A stretch of DNA of 64,000 bases from Imhoffiella fuscus (GCF_042682685.1 NZ_JBHUHX010000059.1:60773-124772), one strand, 5' to 3'. Shown: positions 8,033 to 18,186, numbered from the stretch's first letter. Numbers and translations: made by a program. The notes: generated from the letters alone by a model not told the origin.

Positions 8033-10069
8033 TCACACCTTGAACTGACCGACGAGATCCTGCAGTTCGGCAGCGAGTCTGGCGAGCCCGTCGCTCGACG
8101 AGGCGATCTGACCAGATGCGTTAGAGACGCCGTCGACCGAGTGGACGATGTTGGCCAGATTGCGATCGATCTCGCCGGCGACCGCGCTCTGCTCCTCCGA
8201 CGCACTAGCGATCTGGGTGTTCATATCGTTGATCCGGGTGATCGAATCACCGATGGCGGCCAGCGACCGCTCGGCCTGACCCGCCTTTTCGACCGTCTCT
8301 TTCGAACGCGCCTGCCCCCGCTCCATCGCCGTCACGGCGCTATTCGCTCCGCCCTGGAGACGCTCGATCATCGCTCGGATCTCCTTGGTCGAATCCTGGG
8401 TACGCGAGGCCAGACTGCGCACCTCGTCGGCGACAACGGCGAAGCCTCGGCCCTGCTCGCCGGCGCGGGCGGCCTCAATCGCGGCATTGAGCGCGAGCAG
8501 ATTGGTCTGCTCGGCGATCCCTCGGATCACGTCGAGCACCTTGCCGATCTCGTCGCTATCCGCCTCCAAGCGATGGATCACACCGGCCGCCTGCTCCACC
8601 TCATGGGCCAATGCCTCGATCGCGTCGATGGACTCCCGCACGACGCCACTGCCCTGCCGGGCCTCCAGGTCCGCTTCGCGCGCAGCCTGGGCCGCACTGT
8701 TTGCGTGGGCGGCGACCTCCTGCACGGTCGCCGTCATCTCGTTCATGGCGGTCGCAACCTGATCCGTCTCGGCCTGCTGGCGTTGGATCTGATCCTTCGT
8801 CCCCTCGCTGGTCAAGTTGAGCTGCTCGGCCGCCGCCGCGAGCTGGCTGGTCGCACCAGTCACCTGGGCGATCAAGGTTTGAATCTTGCTTACGAAGGCG
8901 TTGAAATTGGCCGAAATCAAGGCGATCTCATCCTTGCCGTCGACCGGCAAACGCTGCGTGAGATCGCCCTCTCCGCTGGCGATATCGCCCAGCGCAGTAC
9001 CGACGTGACGGAGAGGAACGGAAACGCTGCGACCGACCAACAGGATCACGCCGGTCAGCAGAATCAGACCAACGACACCGATCAGGGTCAGCTTGAAAAT
9101 GAGCGCGTTGCTATCGGCCAGCACCGCATCGAGCGGCAGCGCCATGCCAATCGACCACTGTCCCTCGTTGCCGGCCAGGGTCAGGGGAGCCGTAATCACC
9201 AAGCCTTGGCCTTGAAAAAGATCGCTGTATCGGACGGTGGTAAAGGGCGTCCCCTGTGCCAGCGCCTCGGTGAGTCGAGGGAGATCCTCACCCAACGATT
9301 CCTTCTCGACCTCGGCCACATTTTTGCCCAACCGCCCATCGTCCACATGAGCGATCACCATGCCATCATGGGTGAACAGCGCCGCAGCGCCACCGAAGGG
9401 ACGCATGGAGACAATGATTTTCTGGATCACCGAGATCGCCATATCGACGCCCAAGGCGCCAACGACCCGACCGCCCTCGATGATAGGCACGACGATCGAG
9501 GTCATCAGCACCGGCTTACCGCCCACCTCGTAGCTGAAGGGATCCATAATCACGGGTTTTCCGCTGTTGCGGGCCAGCAGATAATAGTCGCCGTCTCCGG
9601 GCGTTTCGTACCCCTTGAGCGCCTCCATCTCGGTCTTCTCGCCGTCGCGATACCAATAGGGAATGAACCGCCCGGTCGCATCGTGTCCGGGGGCTCCCGC
9701 ATATTGGGCATCCAATCCATCGAAGGTGTTGGGCTCCCATAGCGTCCACGCGCCGAGCAGCTCGGTATGATCCTGGAGATAGGTCGAGAGAATGCGATTG
9801 AATCGATCCCGACGCTCCTCGACCGGGATCTCAGCGCGCGTCTCGACAACCGCCAACAATGCCTGTAGCGCACGCAATTCGCCGTTGAGTTGCCCCTGGA
9901 TCACCCGCCCCTCGGAGTTTGCCATTTGACGAACCGATTCGATCGCGCCCTCGGTCACCGCATCCCTCAGCACCAACTGCATGAAAAGGATTATGCCGGC
10001 CAACATAACCAGCGTCATTGGCACTAAGGTGACCAACAGTTTTTGCATCATGGAAAAACGCGCGAGCAT
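8033..10069 (-). CDS. Methyl-accepting chemotaxis protein with double-Cache sensor
   Basis: The protein has 678 residues. A first membrane segment (about residues 9-31) is followed by a periplasmic domain of some 280 residues with dCache_1 features (an FIPYWYRDG segment, PVIMDPFSYEVGGKPVLMTS and a GALGVDMAI strand), a second membrane segment (about 305-325), a HAMP domain (GEGDLTQRLPVDGKDEI) and a long coiled coil with the tip IAEQTNLLALNAAIEAARAG. It should bind a small extracellular ligand and control the CheA kinase. I do not see the full amino-acid-binding signature, so no ligand is proposed. The C-terminus (LVGQFKV) has no CheR-tethering motif. Confidence 0.9.
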   Translation of the reverse strand: MLARFSMMQKLLVTLVPMTLVMLAGIILFMQLVLRDAVTEGAIESVRQMANSEGRVIQGQLNGELRALQALLAVVETRAEIPVEERRDRFNRILSTYLQDHTELLGAWTLWEPNTFDGLDAQYAGAPGHDATGRFIPYWYRDGEKTEMEALKGYETPGDGDYYLLARNSGKPVIMDPFSYEVGGKPVLMTSIVVPIIEGGRVVGALGVDMAISVIQKIIVSMRPFGGAAALFTHDGMVIAHVDDGRLGKNVAEVEKESLGEDLPRLTEALAQGTPFTTVRYSDLFQGQGLVITAPLTLAGNEGQWSIGMALPLDAVLADSNALIFKLTLIGVVGLILLTGVILLVGRSVSVPLRHVGTALGDIASGEGDLTQRLPVDGKDEIALISANFNAFVSKIQTLIAQVTGATSQLAAAAEQLNLTSEGTKDQIQRQQAETDQVATAMNEMTATVQEVAAHANSAAQAAREADLEARQGSGVVRESIDAIEALAHEVEQAAGVIHRLEADSDEIGKVLDVIRGIAEQTNLLALNAAIEAARAGEQGRGFAVVADEVRSLASRTQDSTKEIRAMIERLQGGANSAVTAMERGQARSKETVEKAGQAERSLAAIGDSITRINDMNTQIASASEEQSAVAGEIDRNLANIVHSVDGVSNASGQIASSSDGLARLAAELQDLVGQFKV

Positions 10070-10317
10070 GTGGATATCCCCAGTGAGAAAAGAGAGCGGA
10101 CAATCGACCTTAGGGCGTCGTCCCGATGCGCATTAAAAAATCGACGCAATTCTAATGTAACTTGCATGACGCCTGAACACACCTCGCGGTCACCTCATCA
10201 GATCCGCCGCGATGCTCGCGGTGAATTGAAGGCCATTTCATCGAGCCTCGCCGACCCTTATTTACGCGGCGATAAAGACAGTCACCCCGATTCAACCATC
10301 ATCGAACGGAGCCGAAC

Positions 10318-11418
10318 ATGACCGAGCAAAACAGCAACGACCTCTTTCAACCCTACCAACTCGGCAGCCTGACACTCGCCAATCGAATGGTGATGGCGCC
10401 CCTGACGCGCAACCGCGCCGCCACCGGCGATGTTCCAACCCCTTTGATGGCGACCTACTACGCCCAGCGCTCCACCGCCGGACTCATCATCACAGAGGCC
10501 TCGCAGATCTCGCCGCAGGGCAAGGGCTACATTCAGACGCCCGGCATCTACAGCGAGGCGCAGATTCAGGGTTGGAAAGGGGTCACCGACGCCGTCCATG
10601 GACACGGCGGCAAGATCTTCATCCAGCTCTGGCACGTCGGTCGCGTCTCGCACCCCGATCTACAGGAGGGCGGCGCGCTGCCCGTCGGGCCCTCGGCGAT
10701 ACGCGCCGAGGGTCAGGTCTTCACCGACCAGGGGATGGTCGACATGGTGACGCCGCGTGCGCTCGATCTGGAGGAACTTCCCGGCGTCGTTGCGGACTAT
10801 CGACGCGCCGCCGAGAATGCCCGAGCGGCCGGTTTCGATGGGGTCGAAATCCATGCGGCCAACGGCTATCTGCTCGATCAGTTCCTGCGCGACAAGAGCA
10901 ACCGACGGACCGACAACTACGGCGGAACCATCGAGAACCGGACGCGCCTGCTTCTTGAGGTCGTCGACGCGGTGCTGGAGGTGTGGGGGAAGGACCGCGT
11001 CGGGGTCCGTCTCTCGCCGCTCTCGCCCTTCAACGATATCGACGACAGCGACCCAGAGTCGCTCTTCACCTATGCGGTCGACCAGCTTGCCGAGCGCGGG
11101 CTCGGGTTCCTGCATGTCATCGAGGGCGTCACCGGCGGTCCGCGCGAGACCGGACACAGCTTTAAACTCTCCAGGCTGCGCGAGCGCTTCCCAGGCACCT
11201 ACATCGCCAACAACGGCTACACGCGCGATCTGGCCTTATCGGTCAGAGCCGAGAACGCGGCCGACCTCATCGCCTTCGGGAAGCTCTATATCGCCAATCC
11301 GGATCTAGCCGAACGCCTGCGCCGGAACGCCTCGCTGAACGCGTTAGACGAAAGCACCCTCTACGGTGGCGATGCCCACGGCTACACCGATTATCCCTTC
11401 CTCGGCGAGACAGGCTGA
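10318..11418 (+). CDS. nemA: Old yellow enzyme family ene-reductase (N-ethylmaleimide reductase type)
   Basis: The protein has 366 residues, standard for the family, a cytosolic FMN-dependent TIM barrel using NAD(P)H to reduce activated C=C bonds. The substrate-binding His/Asn pair is in VEIHAANGYLLDQFLRD, and the RTDNYGG segment is also typical. ATG at 10318 follows a CGGAGC ribosome site. A yqhD-like gene follows by 78 bases on the same strand, and the pair suggests removal of reactive carbonyls and electrophiles. The 248-base space upstream is shared with the divergent chemoreceptor and should contain both promoters. Confidence 0.92.
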   Translation: MTEQNSNDLFQPYQLGSLTLANRMVMAPLTRNRAATGDVPTPLMATYYAQRSTAGLIITEASQISPQGKGYIQTPGIYSEAQIQGWKGVTDAVHGHGGKIFIQLWHVGRVSHPDLQEGGALPVGPSAIRAEGQVFTDQGMVDMVTPRALDLEELPGVVADYRRAAENARAAGFDGVEIHAANGYLLDQFLRDKSNRRTDNYGGTIENRTRLLLEVVDAVLEVWGKDRVGVRLSPLSPFNDIDDSDPESLFTYAVDQLAERGLGFLHVIEGVTGGPRETGHSFKLSRLRERFPGTYIANNGYTRDLALSVRAENAADLIAFGKLYIANPDLAERLRRNASLNALDESTLYGGDAHGYTDYPFLGETG

Positions 11419-11496
11419 GCGACCTCATCGCGCCGGACACCAACCCCGGCGCACGTTGTCCAACCTGCCCTGATCACCCATCGGAGACCCAACCAG

Positions 11497-12651
11497 ATGC
11501 AGAACTTCACCTTCCACAATCCGACCCGCATTCTCTTCGGTCAGGGACGCATTGCCGACATCGCGCAGGAAATCCCGCAGGGTGCCAAGGTACTCATCAC
11601 CTACGGCGGCGGAAGCGTCAAAAAGACGGGAACATTGGAGGAGGTCAGAGGGGCGCTGACCGGACTGACGCTGTTCGAGTTCGGCGGCATCGAGCCGAAT
11701 CCCACCTTTGAAACGCTGATGCAGGCGGTCGAGCTGGCGCGACGCGAATCGGTCGACTTCCTGCTCGCGGTCGGCGGCGGATCGGTGATCGACGGCACCA
11801 AGTTCATCGCCGCAGCCGTCCCCTTCGATGGCGAGCCCTGGGACATCCTGGCCCGCCATGCCCCGATCGAGAGCGCGCTGCCGCTCGGCACCGTCCTCAC
11901 CCTGCCGGCCACCGGCTCCGAGATGAATTGCGGCTCGGTCGTCACCCGACGCGCGACCCAGGACAAGCTCTTCTTCACCCACCCGGCGGTCTTTCCGCGA
12001 TTCTCGGTGCTCGACCCGACCAAGACCTTCACCCTACCGCCACGTCAGGTGGCCAATGGAATCGTGGATGCCTATGTCCACACCATCGAGCAATACCTGA
12101 CCTACCCGGCGGACGCCAAGGTCCAGGACCGCTTCGCCGAGGGATTGCTGCTGACGCTGATCGAGGAAGGCCCCAAGGCGCTCGCCGACCCGGAGAACTA
12201 CGCGGTTCGGGCCAATATCATGTGGACCGCGACCCTGGCCCTGAACGGGCTGATCGGAGCGGGCGTGCCGCAGGACTGGGCGACCCACATGCTCGGTCAC
12301 GAGCTCACCGCCCTGCACGGACTCGATCACGCCCAGACGCTCGCCATCGTGCTGCCGGCGATGCTCCAGGTGAGACGCGAGCAGAAGCGCGACAAGCTGC
12401 TGCAATACGCCGAGCGGGTCTGGAACCTAGGCGACGGCGACCCGGACGCGCGGATCGATGCAGCCATCTCGCACACCCGCGACTTCTTTGAATCGCTGGG
12501 CGTCGGCACCCGTCTCGGCGGCTACGGCATCGGAGCCGACGCCATTCCCGCGCTGCTCGACAAACTGGAGCAGCACGGCATGACCGCGCTCGGCGAACAC
12601 CAGGACGTCGGCATCGAACGTTCGCGCGCGGTCTACGCGCTGGCCTTGTAA
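11497..12651 (+). CDS. yqhD: YqhD-like iron-containing alcohol dehydrogenase / aldehyde reductase
   Basis: The protein has 384 residues and matches the Escherichia coli YqhD pattern throughout (opening NPTRILFGQG, nucleotide motif YGGGSVKKTG, AVGGGSVIDGTKFIAAA). Metal ligands are seen in the NGIVDAYVHTIEQY and HMLGHELTALHGLDH segments. YqhD reduces short-chain and toxic aldehydes with NADPH in the cytosol. Its place after the ene-reductase suggests a detoxification operon. It could also interconvert aldehydes and alcohols for the alcohol-oxidising genes further right, but no direct link is seen. Confidence 0.92.
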   Translation: MQNFTFHNPTRILFGQGRIADIAQEIPQGAKVLITYGGGSVKKTGTLEEVRGALTGLTLFEFGGIEPNPTFETLMQAVELARRESVDFLLAVGGGSVIDGTKFIAAAVPFDGEPWDILARHAPIESALPLGTVLTLPATGSEMNCGSVVTRRATQDKLFFTHPAVFPRFSVLDPTKTFTLPPRQVANGIVDAYVHTIEQYLTYPADAKVQDRFAEGLLLTLIEEGPKALADPENYAVRANIMWTATLALNGLIGAGVPQDWATHMLGHELTALHGLDHAQTLAIVLPAMLQVRREQKRDKLLQYAERVWNLGDGDPDARIDAAISHTRDFFESLGVGTRLGGYGIGADAIPALLDKLEQHGMTALGEHQDVGIERSRAVYALAL

Positions 12652-12741
12652 ATCGGCCCGCTCAAGGGTCCCAGCGCCAAGCTGGACCTCCATCCGGCCC
12701 GGTCCTCGGGCGTCAACGGCAGAAATCGCCCACCAAACGCA

Positions 12742-12764
12742 TGGCCGACTCTCGCAGTCGGCCA
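12742..12764. terminator. Hairpin between convergent genes
   Basis: TGGCCGACT and AGTCGGCCA form a perfect 9-bp stem with a 5-base loop. It lies between the stops of the yqhD-like gene and the opposing MFS gene, where a bidirectional terminator is expected. There is no U-tract, so the assignment is tentative. Confidence 0.45.
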
Positions 12765-12798
12765 CTTCCCTACCGAAGACAGGCGAACCCGGCTCGGC

Positions 12799-14028
12799 TC
12801 AGAGATCCGGCAGGGGATCATGCTCCGGATCGGCGGGCAGGGCGGCGCGATCGCGCCGCTCCAACACACGCAACCCCAACGCAACGCCTATGGCGACGCA
12901 CAGCATGACGACGGCGCCCAAAACAACGCCGTCCCAGCCGAGCCAGTGCCAGAAAGGACCGAGATAGAAGCTGCCGACGCTGGCACCGCCGTAATAGGAC
13001 ATCAGATAAAGCGACGAGGCGCTCGCGCGCGCGCCATCCGCCTTGCGGCTGACCCAGCCGGCAGCCTGAGTGTGGGTGAAGAAGAAGCCGATGGCGTTGA
13101 TCACCATGCCGAGGATGATGACCTCCAGACGCGGCACCAGGGTCAGAAGCGTCCCGCTGATGAGGATGAGCAGCCCGGCGACCATCGCCAACGGTTGGGA
13201 GCGCGTGCCCACGATCCGACCGGAGACGCCGGCGGCCAAGGTTCCCGAGAGATAGGTGAGGAAGAGCAACCCCAACAGCGCGGGCGAGAGGTTGTAGGGC
13301 GGTGCGCTCAGCAGATAGGTGATGTAGTTGTAGATATTGATGAAGACGAGAAAGTTGAGACCGCCGACGAGACAGGCGAGCAGAATGATCGGATTGCGGA
13401 CATGTCGCCCCAGATCGGCCAGCATGGCGACCGGATGCAGGGGCTTGGGTCGAAAACCGCGCGACGGCGGCAGCATCCAGATGAAGATGATCAGGATGAC
13501 GAGGCTCAGACAGCCGGTCACCAGAAAGCTCGTCTGCCAGCCCCAGACCGAGGCCACGCCACCGCTGATGAGCCGCCCCGAGATCCCGCCCAGCGAATTG
13601 CCGCTGATATAGAGCCCGACCGCCAGAACCATGGCGTCGTGCTCGAACTCGTCGCCCATGTAGGCCATCGCGACGGCGAGCAGACCGCCGATCACGAGCC
13701 CCTGGACCGTGCGCAGCGCAAGCAGCGACCAGAAATCCGGCGCGAAGGCCATGGCCAGCGAGCACAGGGTCGTCAGCGTCATGGTCACGAACATGATCCC
13801 ACGCCGCCCGATGGCGTCCGACAAGGGACCGTAGACGAGGAGCGAGAGGCTCAGGGCCAGGGTCGTCAGCGAAACGGTCAGACTGGCGTGAACCGGCGAG
13901 ATACCCCAGGTCGCACTGAACAGCGGAAGCAGAGGTTGAGGGGTGTAGAGATTGGCAAAGGTCAACAGCGAACCCAGGCTCAGGGCCAGGGTCGCACGCC
14001 AAAAGGCGGGGGTGCGTGCGGCGATCAT
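12799..14028 (-). CDS. MFS transporter (YnfM-like, 12 membrane segments)
   Basis: The protein has 409 residues with about 12 hydrophobic helices. The MFS signature between helices 2 and 3 reads GPLSDAIGRRG, and an RTVQGLVIGG segment is also typical. The overall look fits the drug:H+ antiporter YnfM/arabinose-exporter group, so export of a small solute driven by protons across the inner membrane is likely. The substrate is unknown. It stands alone, convergent with the ene-reductase/yqhD pair, which hints at, but does not show, a role in the same stress. Confidence 0.85.
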   Translation of the reverse strand: MIAARTPAFWRATLALSLGSLLTFANLYTPQPLLPLFSATWGISPVHASLTVSLTTLALSLSLLVYGPLSDAIGRRGIMFVTMTLTTLCSLAMAFAPDFWSLLALRTVQGLVIGGLLAVAMAYMGDEFEHDAMVLAVGLYISGNSLGGISGRLISGGVASVWGWQTSFLVTGCLSLVILIIFIWMLPPSRGFRPKPLHPVAMLADLGRHVRNPIILLACLVGGLNFLVFINIYNYITYLLSAPPYNLSPALLGLLFLTYLSGTLAAGVSGRIVGTRSQPLAMVAGLLILISGTLLTLVPRLEVIILGMVINAIGFFFTHTQAAGWVSRKADGARASASSLYLMSYYGGASVGSFYLGPFWHWLGWDGVVLGAVVMLCVAIGVALGLRVLERRDRAALPADPEHDPLPDL

Positions 14029-14233
14029 TCGAATGGGACAACGCGGAACAATTCTTCATTCTAAGGCAGGGACTTGAGCGCCACAAACCGCGTTCGAACG
14101 ACCGATCGAAAACACGCGGCGACAGGTGTCCGGCCACTCGACCACGCGAAAAATCCTGCCAATCCTGAAAAATCCTGTTAATCCTATCCCTTCTCCGCCC
14201 GCTACCCGCACGCAGAGCGATCGAGCCGCCCTC

Positions 14234-16408
14234 ATGTCCGAGCCCCAAGCACCCACCGAACACCTCAGCGGCTCCATCGAGCGCATCACCTTCCACAGCC
14301 CGGAGAGCGGCTTCTGCGTGCTGCGCGTCAAGGTACGCGGCGAGCGCGATCTCATCACCGTCATCGGCTCGGCCGCGAGCGTCACGCCGGGCGAATACCT
14401 GGAAGCGGAAGGCCGATGGGTCAACGACCGCCAGCACGGGCTCCAGTTCAAGGCGATCGGTCTGCGGATCATCCCGCCGCGCACGCTCGATGGCATCGAG
14501 CGCTATCTGGGCTCGGGCATGGTCAAGGGCATCGGACCGCACTTCGCCCGCAAGCTGGTGGGCGCCTTCGGCGAGCGGGTCTTCGAAGTCATCGAGGACA
14601 ACCCGGAGCGGATGCTGGAGCTGGACGGCATCGGCCCCAAGCGCCAGAAGCGGGTCACCGAGGCCTGGGCCGAGCAGAAGGTCATCCGAGAGATCATGGT
14701 CTTCCTCCAGTCGCACGGGGTCGGTACGGCGCGCGCGGTGCGCATCTACAAGACCTACGGCGAGGAGGCGGTCGAGCGGGTGCGCGAGAATCCCTATCGG
14801 CTCGCGCTGGACATCCACGGCATCGGCTTCAAGACTGCCGACACCATCGCCGAGCGCCTCGGCATCCCCCACGACTCGCTGATCCGCGCCCAGGCCGGGG
14901 TACGGCACGTGCTCCAGGAGATCGCCGGGGACGGCCATTGCGCCGCCTGGCACGAGACGCTGGTCGAACAGTCCTGCACCCTATTGGAGATCCCGGAGCC
15001 CATCATTCAGGAGGCGATCCAGGTCGAACTGGCGGAGGAACGGCTGATCGCCGAGCCCATCGACGACCGACCCGCGCTCTTCCTCGCCCCATTGCAGCGC
15101 GCCGAACTCGGCGTCGCCCGCAGTCTGGAGCGGCTCCGGCTCGACCCGCCGCCCTGGGGAGGCATCGACGTCGACAAGGCCCTGCCCTGGGTCGAGGCCC
15201 AGACCGGGCTCGCCCTGTCCGACTCGCAACGCGCTGCGGTCAGCGCCGCCGTCTCGGGCAAAGTGACCATCATCACCGGCGGTCCGGGCGTGGGTAAGAC
15301 CACGGTGGTCAACAGCATCCTGCGCATCTTGCGCGCCAAGGGGGTCGAGGTGCGGCTGTGCGCGCCGACTGGGCGCGCCGCCAAGCGGCTGTCCGAGTCG
15401 ACCGGCGGGGAGGCCACGACCATCCACCGTCTGCTCGAATTCGATCCCCAGACCATGGGCTTCAAGCGCGACCAATACAGCCCGCTCGACACCGATCTGC
15501 TGGTGGTCGACGAGGTCTCCATGGTCGATGTGGTCCTCATGAATCAACTGCTGCGCGCGGTGCCGACACGAGCCGCCGTGCTGCTGGTCGGCGACGTCGA
15601 CCAGCTCCCCTCGGTCGGACCGGGCGCGGCGCTCGCCGATCTCATCGGCTCGGGCGCCGTGCCGACCGCACGGCTCACCGAGATCTTCCGCCAGGCCGCC
15701 GCCTCGCGCATCGTGGTCAACGCCCACCGCATCAATGCCGGCCAGATGCCCGAGCCGCCGGATGCCGAAGGCCCGGACAGCGATTTTTATCTCATCCGCT
15801 GCGATACACCGGAGGCCATCCACGACAAGCTGATGCGGGTCGTCACCGAGCGCATCCCCGGACGCTTCGGTCTCGACCCGGTGCGCGACGTCCAGATCCT
15901 GACGCCGATGAACCGTGGCGGACTGGGTTCGCGCGCGCTCAACGTAGCCCTGCAGAACGCCCTCAACCCGGACGCCCAGCCGCGCATCGAGCGCTTCGGC
16001 TGGACCTATGCACCGGGCGACAAGGTCATCCAACTGGTCAACGACTACGACAAGGAGGTCTTCAACGGCGACATCGGCCGCATCCGCTCGATCGACAGCG
16101 AAGAGGGTCTGCTGACCATCGACTTCGACGGCCGTCCGGTCGTCTACGAGAGCGGAGAACTGGACGAGATCGCGCTCGCCTACGCCACCAGCGTACACAA
16201 GGCCCAAGGCTCCGAATATCCTGCCGTCGTCATTCCGCTCGCGACCCAGCACTACACGCTCTTGCAACGCAACCTGCTCTACACGGCCGTCACGCGCGGC
16301 AAGCGTCTGGTGGTGCTCATCGCCCAACCCAAGGCGCTCGGCATCGCGATCAAACAGACCGGATCGAGCCAACGATTGACCAAACTGCGGTGGCGGTTGA
16401 TGGAGTGA
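14234..16408 (+). CDS. recD2: RecD2-type ATP-dependent DNA helicase
   Basis: The protein has 724 residues. The N-terminal third contains an OB-like start (GSIERITFHSPESGFCVLRV) and tandem helix-hairpin-helix segments (GIGPHFARKL, GIGPKRQKR, GIGFKTAD). The superfamily 1 motor follows, with Walker A GGPGVGKTT at about residue 349, Walker B VVDEVSMVD, QLPSVGPGAAL and the C-terminal SVHKAQGSEYP motif. RecD2 is a 5'-3' helicase working without RecB/RecC in repair and replication restart, and no recBC genes lie nearby. Upstream (about 14150-14188) are several short aatcctg-type repeats of unknown meaning. ATG 14234 is chosen because it starts the conserved region. Confidence 0.93.
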   Translation: MSEPQAPTEHLSGSIERITFHSPESGFCVLRVKVRGERDLITVIGSAASVTPGEYLEAEGRWVNDRQHGLQFKAIGLRIIPPRTLDGIERYLGSGMVKGIGPHFARKLVGAFGERVFEVIEDNPERMLELDGIGPKRQKRVTEAWAEQKVIREIMVFLQSHGVGTARAVRIYKTYGEEAVERVRENPYRLALDIHGIGFKTADTIAERLGIPHDSLIRAQAGVRHVLQEIAGDGHCAAWHETLVEQSCTLLEIPEPIIQEAIQVELAEERLIAEPIDDRPALFLAPLQRAELGVARSLERLRLDPPPWGGIDVDKALPWVEAQTGLALSDSQRAAVSAAVSGKVTIITGGPGVGKTTVVNSILRILRAKGVEVRLCAPTGRAAKRLSESTGGEATTIHRLLEFDPQTMGFKRDQYSPLDTDLLVVDEVSMVDVVLMNQLLRAVPTRAAVLLVGDVDQLPSVGPGAALADLIGSGAVPTARLTEIFRQAAASRIVVNAHRINAGQMPEPPDAEGPDSDFYLIRCDTPEAIHDKLMRVVTERIPGRFGLDPVRDVQILTPMNRGGLGSRALNVALQNALNPDAQPRIERFGWTYAPGDKVIQLVNDYDKEVFNGDIGRIRSIDSEEGLLTIDFDGRPVVYESGELDEIALAYATSVHKAQGSEYPAVVIPLATQHYTLLQRNLLYTAVTRGKRLVVLIAQPKALGIAIKQTGSSQRLTKLRWRLME

Positions 16409-16582
16409 AGCTGCAGAATGGCCCCTTGATGCCGATACCAGGATCGGCCACGTTGCGACTCCAACCCGCCAACCTGTTCGGCTTATCGGCCGGCCCACTG
16501 GCTCGACCAGCGACTGCAGCCTAGACCTGGATACGGGCGACCGATCGGATCCCCCTTAACAGTCATGCATGGAGTGCAGGCC

Positions 16583-17350
16583 ATGGCTCAAACCAGTATC
16601 GCCGCCAACTTCGGGAAATACTTCGAGCTCAAGCTGGCGCAACACCCTGACCAACTCGAACAGACCCTTCATATCCGTTACCAGGTCTACTGCGAGGAGT
16701 TCGAATACGAACCGCAGGGTCGCTTCCCCGACAAAATGGAACGGGACGAGTTCGACGACCGCGCGTTGCACTGCCTCATGACCCACCGCGAGACTCAGGC
16801 GCCGGTTGGATGCATTCGTTTTATCAGCGCGGATTCGGATGAGGACGGCCGCCCCCTGCCATTCGAACGCTTCTGCCCACCGACACCGGACTTCGGCATC
16901 CACCCCCGGCTCATGCCGAAAGCCTGTTATGGAGAGCTGTCCCGGCTGGCGGTGCTGGAATCCTTCAGACGCAGACGCAAAGACACCAAGACCCCCGTCA
17001 GCCTGACGCCGAACGATACGAACGAGACGTCCGAACAACGCGACGCCTTCCCCATGATCCCCGTCGGACTCTTCATGGCGGGGATCGCCATGTTCCTGCG
17101 CAGCCAGACCGACTTCAGCTTCGCCCTGATGGAACCACGTTTGGCGAGACGCCTTCAGCGTTTCGGCATTCGTTTTATCCAAGCCGGTCAGTTGGTCGAG
17201 CATCACGGACCACGCGCCCCCTTCGTTCTGCCGCGTGAAACGGTCGTCGACTCGCTGAGTCCAGACGTCATTGACCTCTTCTGGCTCGTCGACCAGCAGT
17301 TGTTTGGCCCCCGTCCCTCGTACGAGGCACCGATCGCTCAGCATGCATAA
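16583..17350 (+). CDS. PEP-CTERM/exosortase-associated acyltransferase (GNAT-like)
   Basis: The protein has 255 residues from ATG 16583, which has GGAG 8 bases upstream; ATG 16565 lacks a ribosome site. The segments TLHIRYQVYCEEFEYEP, CIRFISAD and GELSRLAVLESFRRR match the family of acyltransferases found in genomes with PEP-CTERM sorting and exosortase systems, related to N-acyl amino acid synthases. It probably transfers an acyl chain from acyl-carrier protein or CoA to a small molecule. No exosortase is in the window. A methyltransferase gene follows after 13 bases and may share the transcript. Confidence 0.8.
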   Translation: MAQTSIAANFGKYFELKLAQHPDQLEQTLHIRYQVYCEEFEYEPQGRFPDKMERDEFDDRALHCLMTHRETQAPVGCIRFISADSDEDGRPLPFERFCPPTPDFGIHPRLMPKACYGELSRLAVLESFRRRRKDTKTPVSLTPNDTNETSEQRDAFPMIPVGLFMAGIAMFLRSQTDFSFALMEPRLARRLQRFGIRFIQAGQLVEHHGPRAPFVLPRETVVDSLSPDVIDLFWLVDQQLFGPRPSYEAPIAQHA

Positions 17351-17363
17351 AGAGGAAAACTCC

Positions 17364-18185
17364 ATGCGGGACGCGCCCCGAACTCCAGGCTATGTCGATA
17401 CCTCCTATCTCCAAGCGGCTGCGGACCTCGTCCAGCCAATCAAGAAACGCAGCTACGAACTGCTTCGCATTGCGCCGAACCAACGCATCCTGGATGTCGG
17501 CTGCGGACCAGGCATCGATACACTCGCGATGGCCGAGCTGGTCAGCCCGCAAGGACAGATTCTCGGCCTGGATGCCGATCCGGAGATGGTCGAGATCGCC
17601 CAGACGCGCGCCGAGCGTGCGGGCCTGGCCGAACGCGTGGAACATCGACAGGGAGATGCCGCGAACTTGCCACTGGAATCCAGGATCTTCGACGCCTGCC
17701 GCAGCGAACGACTCTTCATCCATCTAGACAACCCGTCGCAGGCGCTCGCGGAAATGCAACGCGTCGCCCGGCCGGGAGCCTGGATCGTCCTGGTCGATTC
17801 GGACTGGGGAAGCCTCTCGATCGATTCGCCGCATGTCGAAATCGAGCGCCGGCTCGCCCGTTTCCGAGCCGAGCGACTGTTGAGCAACGGATACTCGGGC
17901 CGCCAACTGTTCAGGCTGTTCAAGGAGTCTGGACTGACCCATATCGAGGTCGAGGTCTGGCCTGTCGTCATCGCAGGCGACGGCCAATTGCTCCGCTACC
18001 TCACCAAGCTCGACGAGGTGGAACGCAAGTCCCTGGAGGCGAGAGTCATGATCGACGCCGAGATCGCAATCTGGCGCCAAGGGCTGGAGTATGCCGAACG
18101 GCAGGGCAACGCCTTCTGTAGCATGAACCTGGTACTTGCGGCAGGACGCGTCCCCCAAGACCTCGAATCCGCCCAAGCGGGATAG
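17364..18185 (+). CDS. Class I SAM-dependent methyltransferase
   Basis: The protein has 273 residues. The SAM-binding motif I reads ILDVGCGPGIDT (about residues 42-53), followed by an acidic residue after the second strand (LGLDAD) and motif post-I/II features (QGDAANLPLES, SERLFIHLDNP). It belongs to the UbiE/Methyltransf_11 group acting on small molecules in the cytosol. ATG 17364 is chosen because AGAGGA lies 7-8 bases upstream; an in-frame ATG at 17343 overlaps the preceding gene. The adjacent acyltransferase suggests that both modify the same metabolite, which is inference. Confidence 0.85.
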   Translation: MRDAPRTPGYVDTSYLQAAADLVQPIKKRSYELLRIAPNQRILDVGCGPGIDTLAMAELVSPQGQILGLDADPEMVEIAQTRAERAGLAERVEHRQGDAANLPLESRIFDACRSERLFIHLDNPSQALAEMQRVARPGAWIVLVDSDWGSLSIDSPHVEIERRLARFRAERLLSNGYSGRQLFRLFKESGLTHIEVEVWPVVIAGDGQLLRYLTKLDEVERKSLEARVMIDAEIAIWRQGLEYAERQGNAFCSMNLVLAAGRVPQDLESAQAG

Positions 18186-18186
18186 A

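Noticed and set aside
7529..9742. A 737-codon plus-strand frame across the HAD and Cache chemoreceptor genes
   Set aside because: It is the antisense shadow of the chemoreceptor at 8033-10069 and has no ribosome site or domain.
12818..14953. A 711-codon minus-strand frame spanning the MFS and recD2 genes
   Set aside because: It crosses two convincing genes in other frames and has low-complexity Arg/His-rich sequence.
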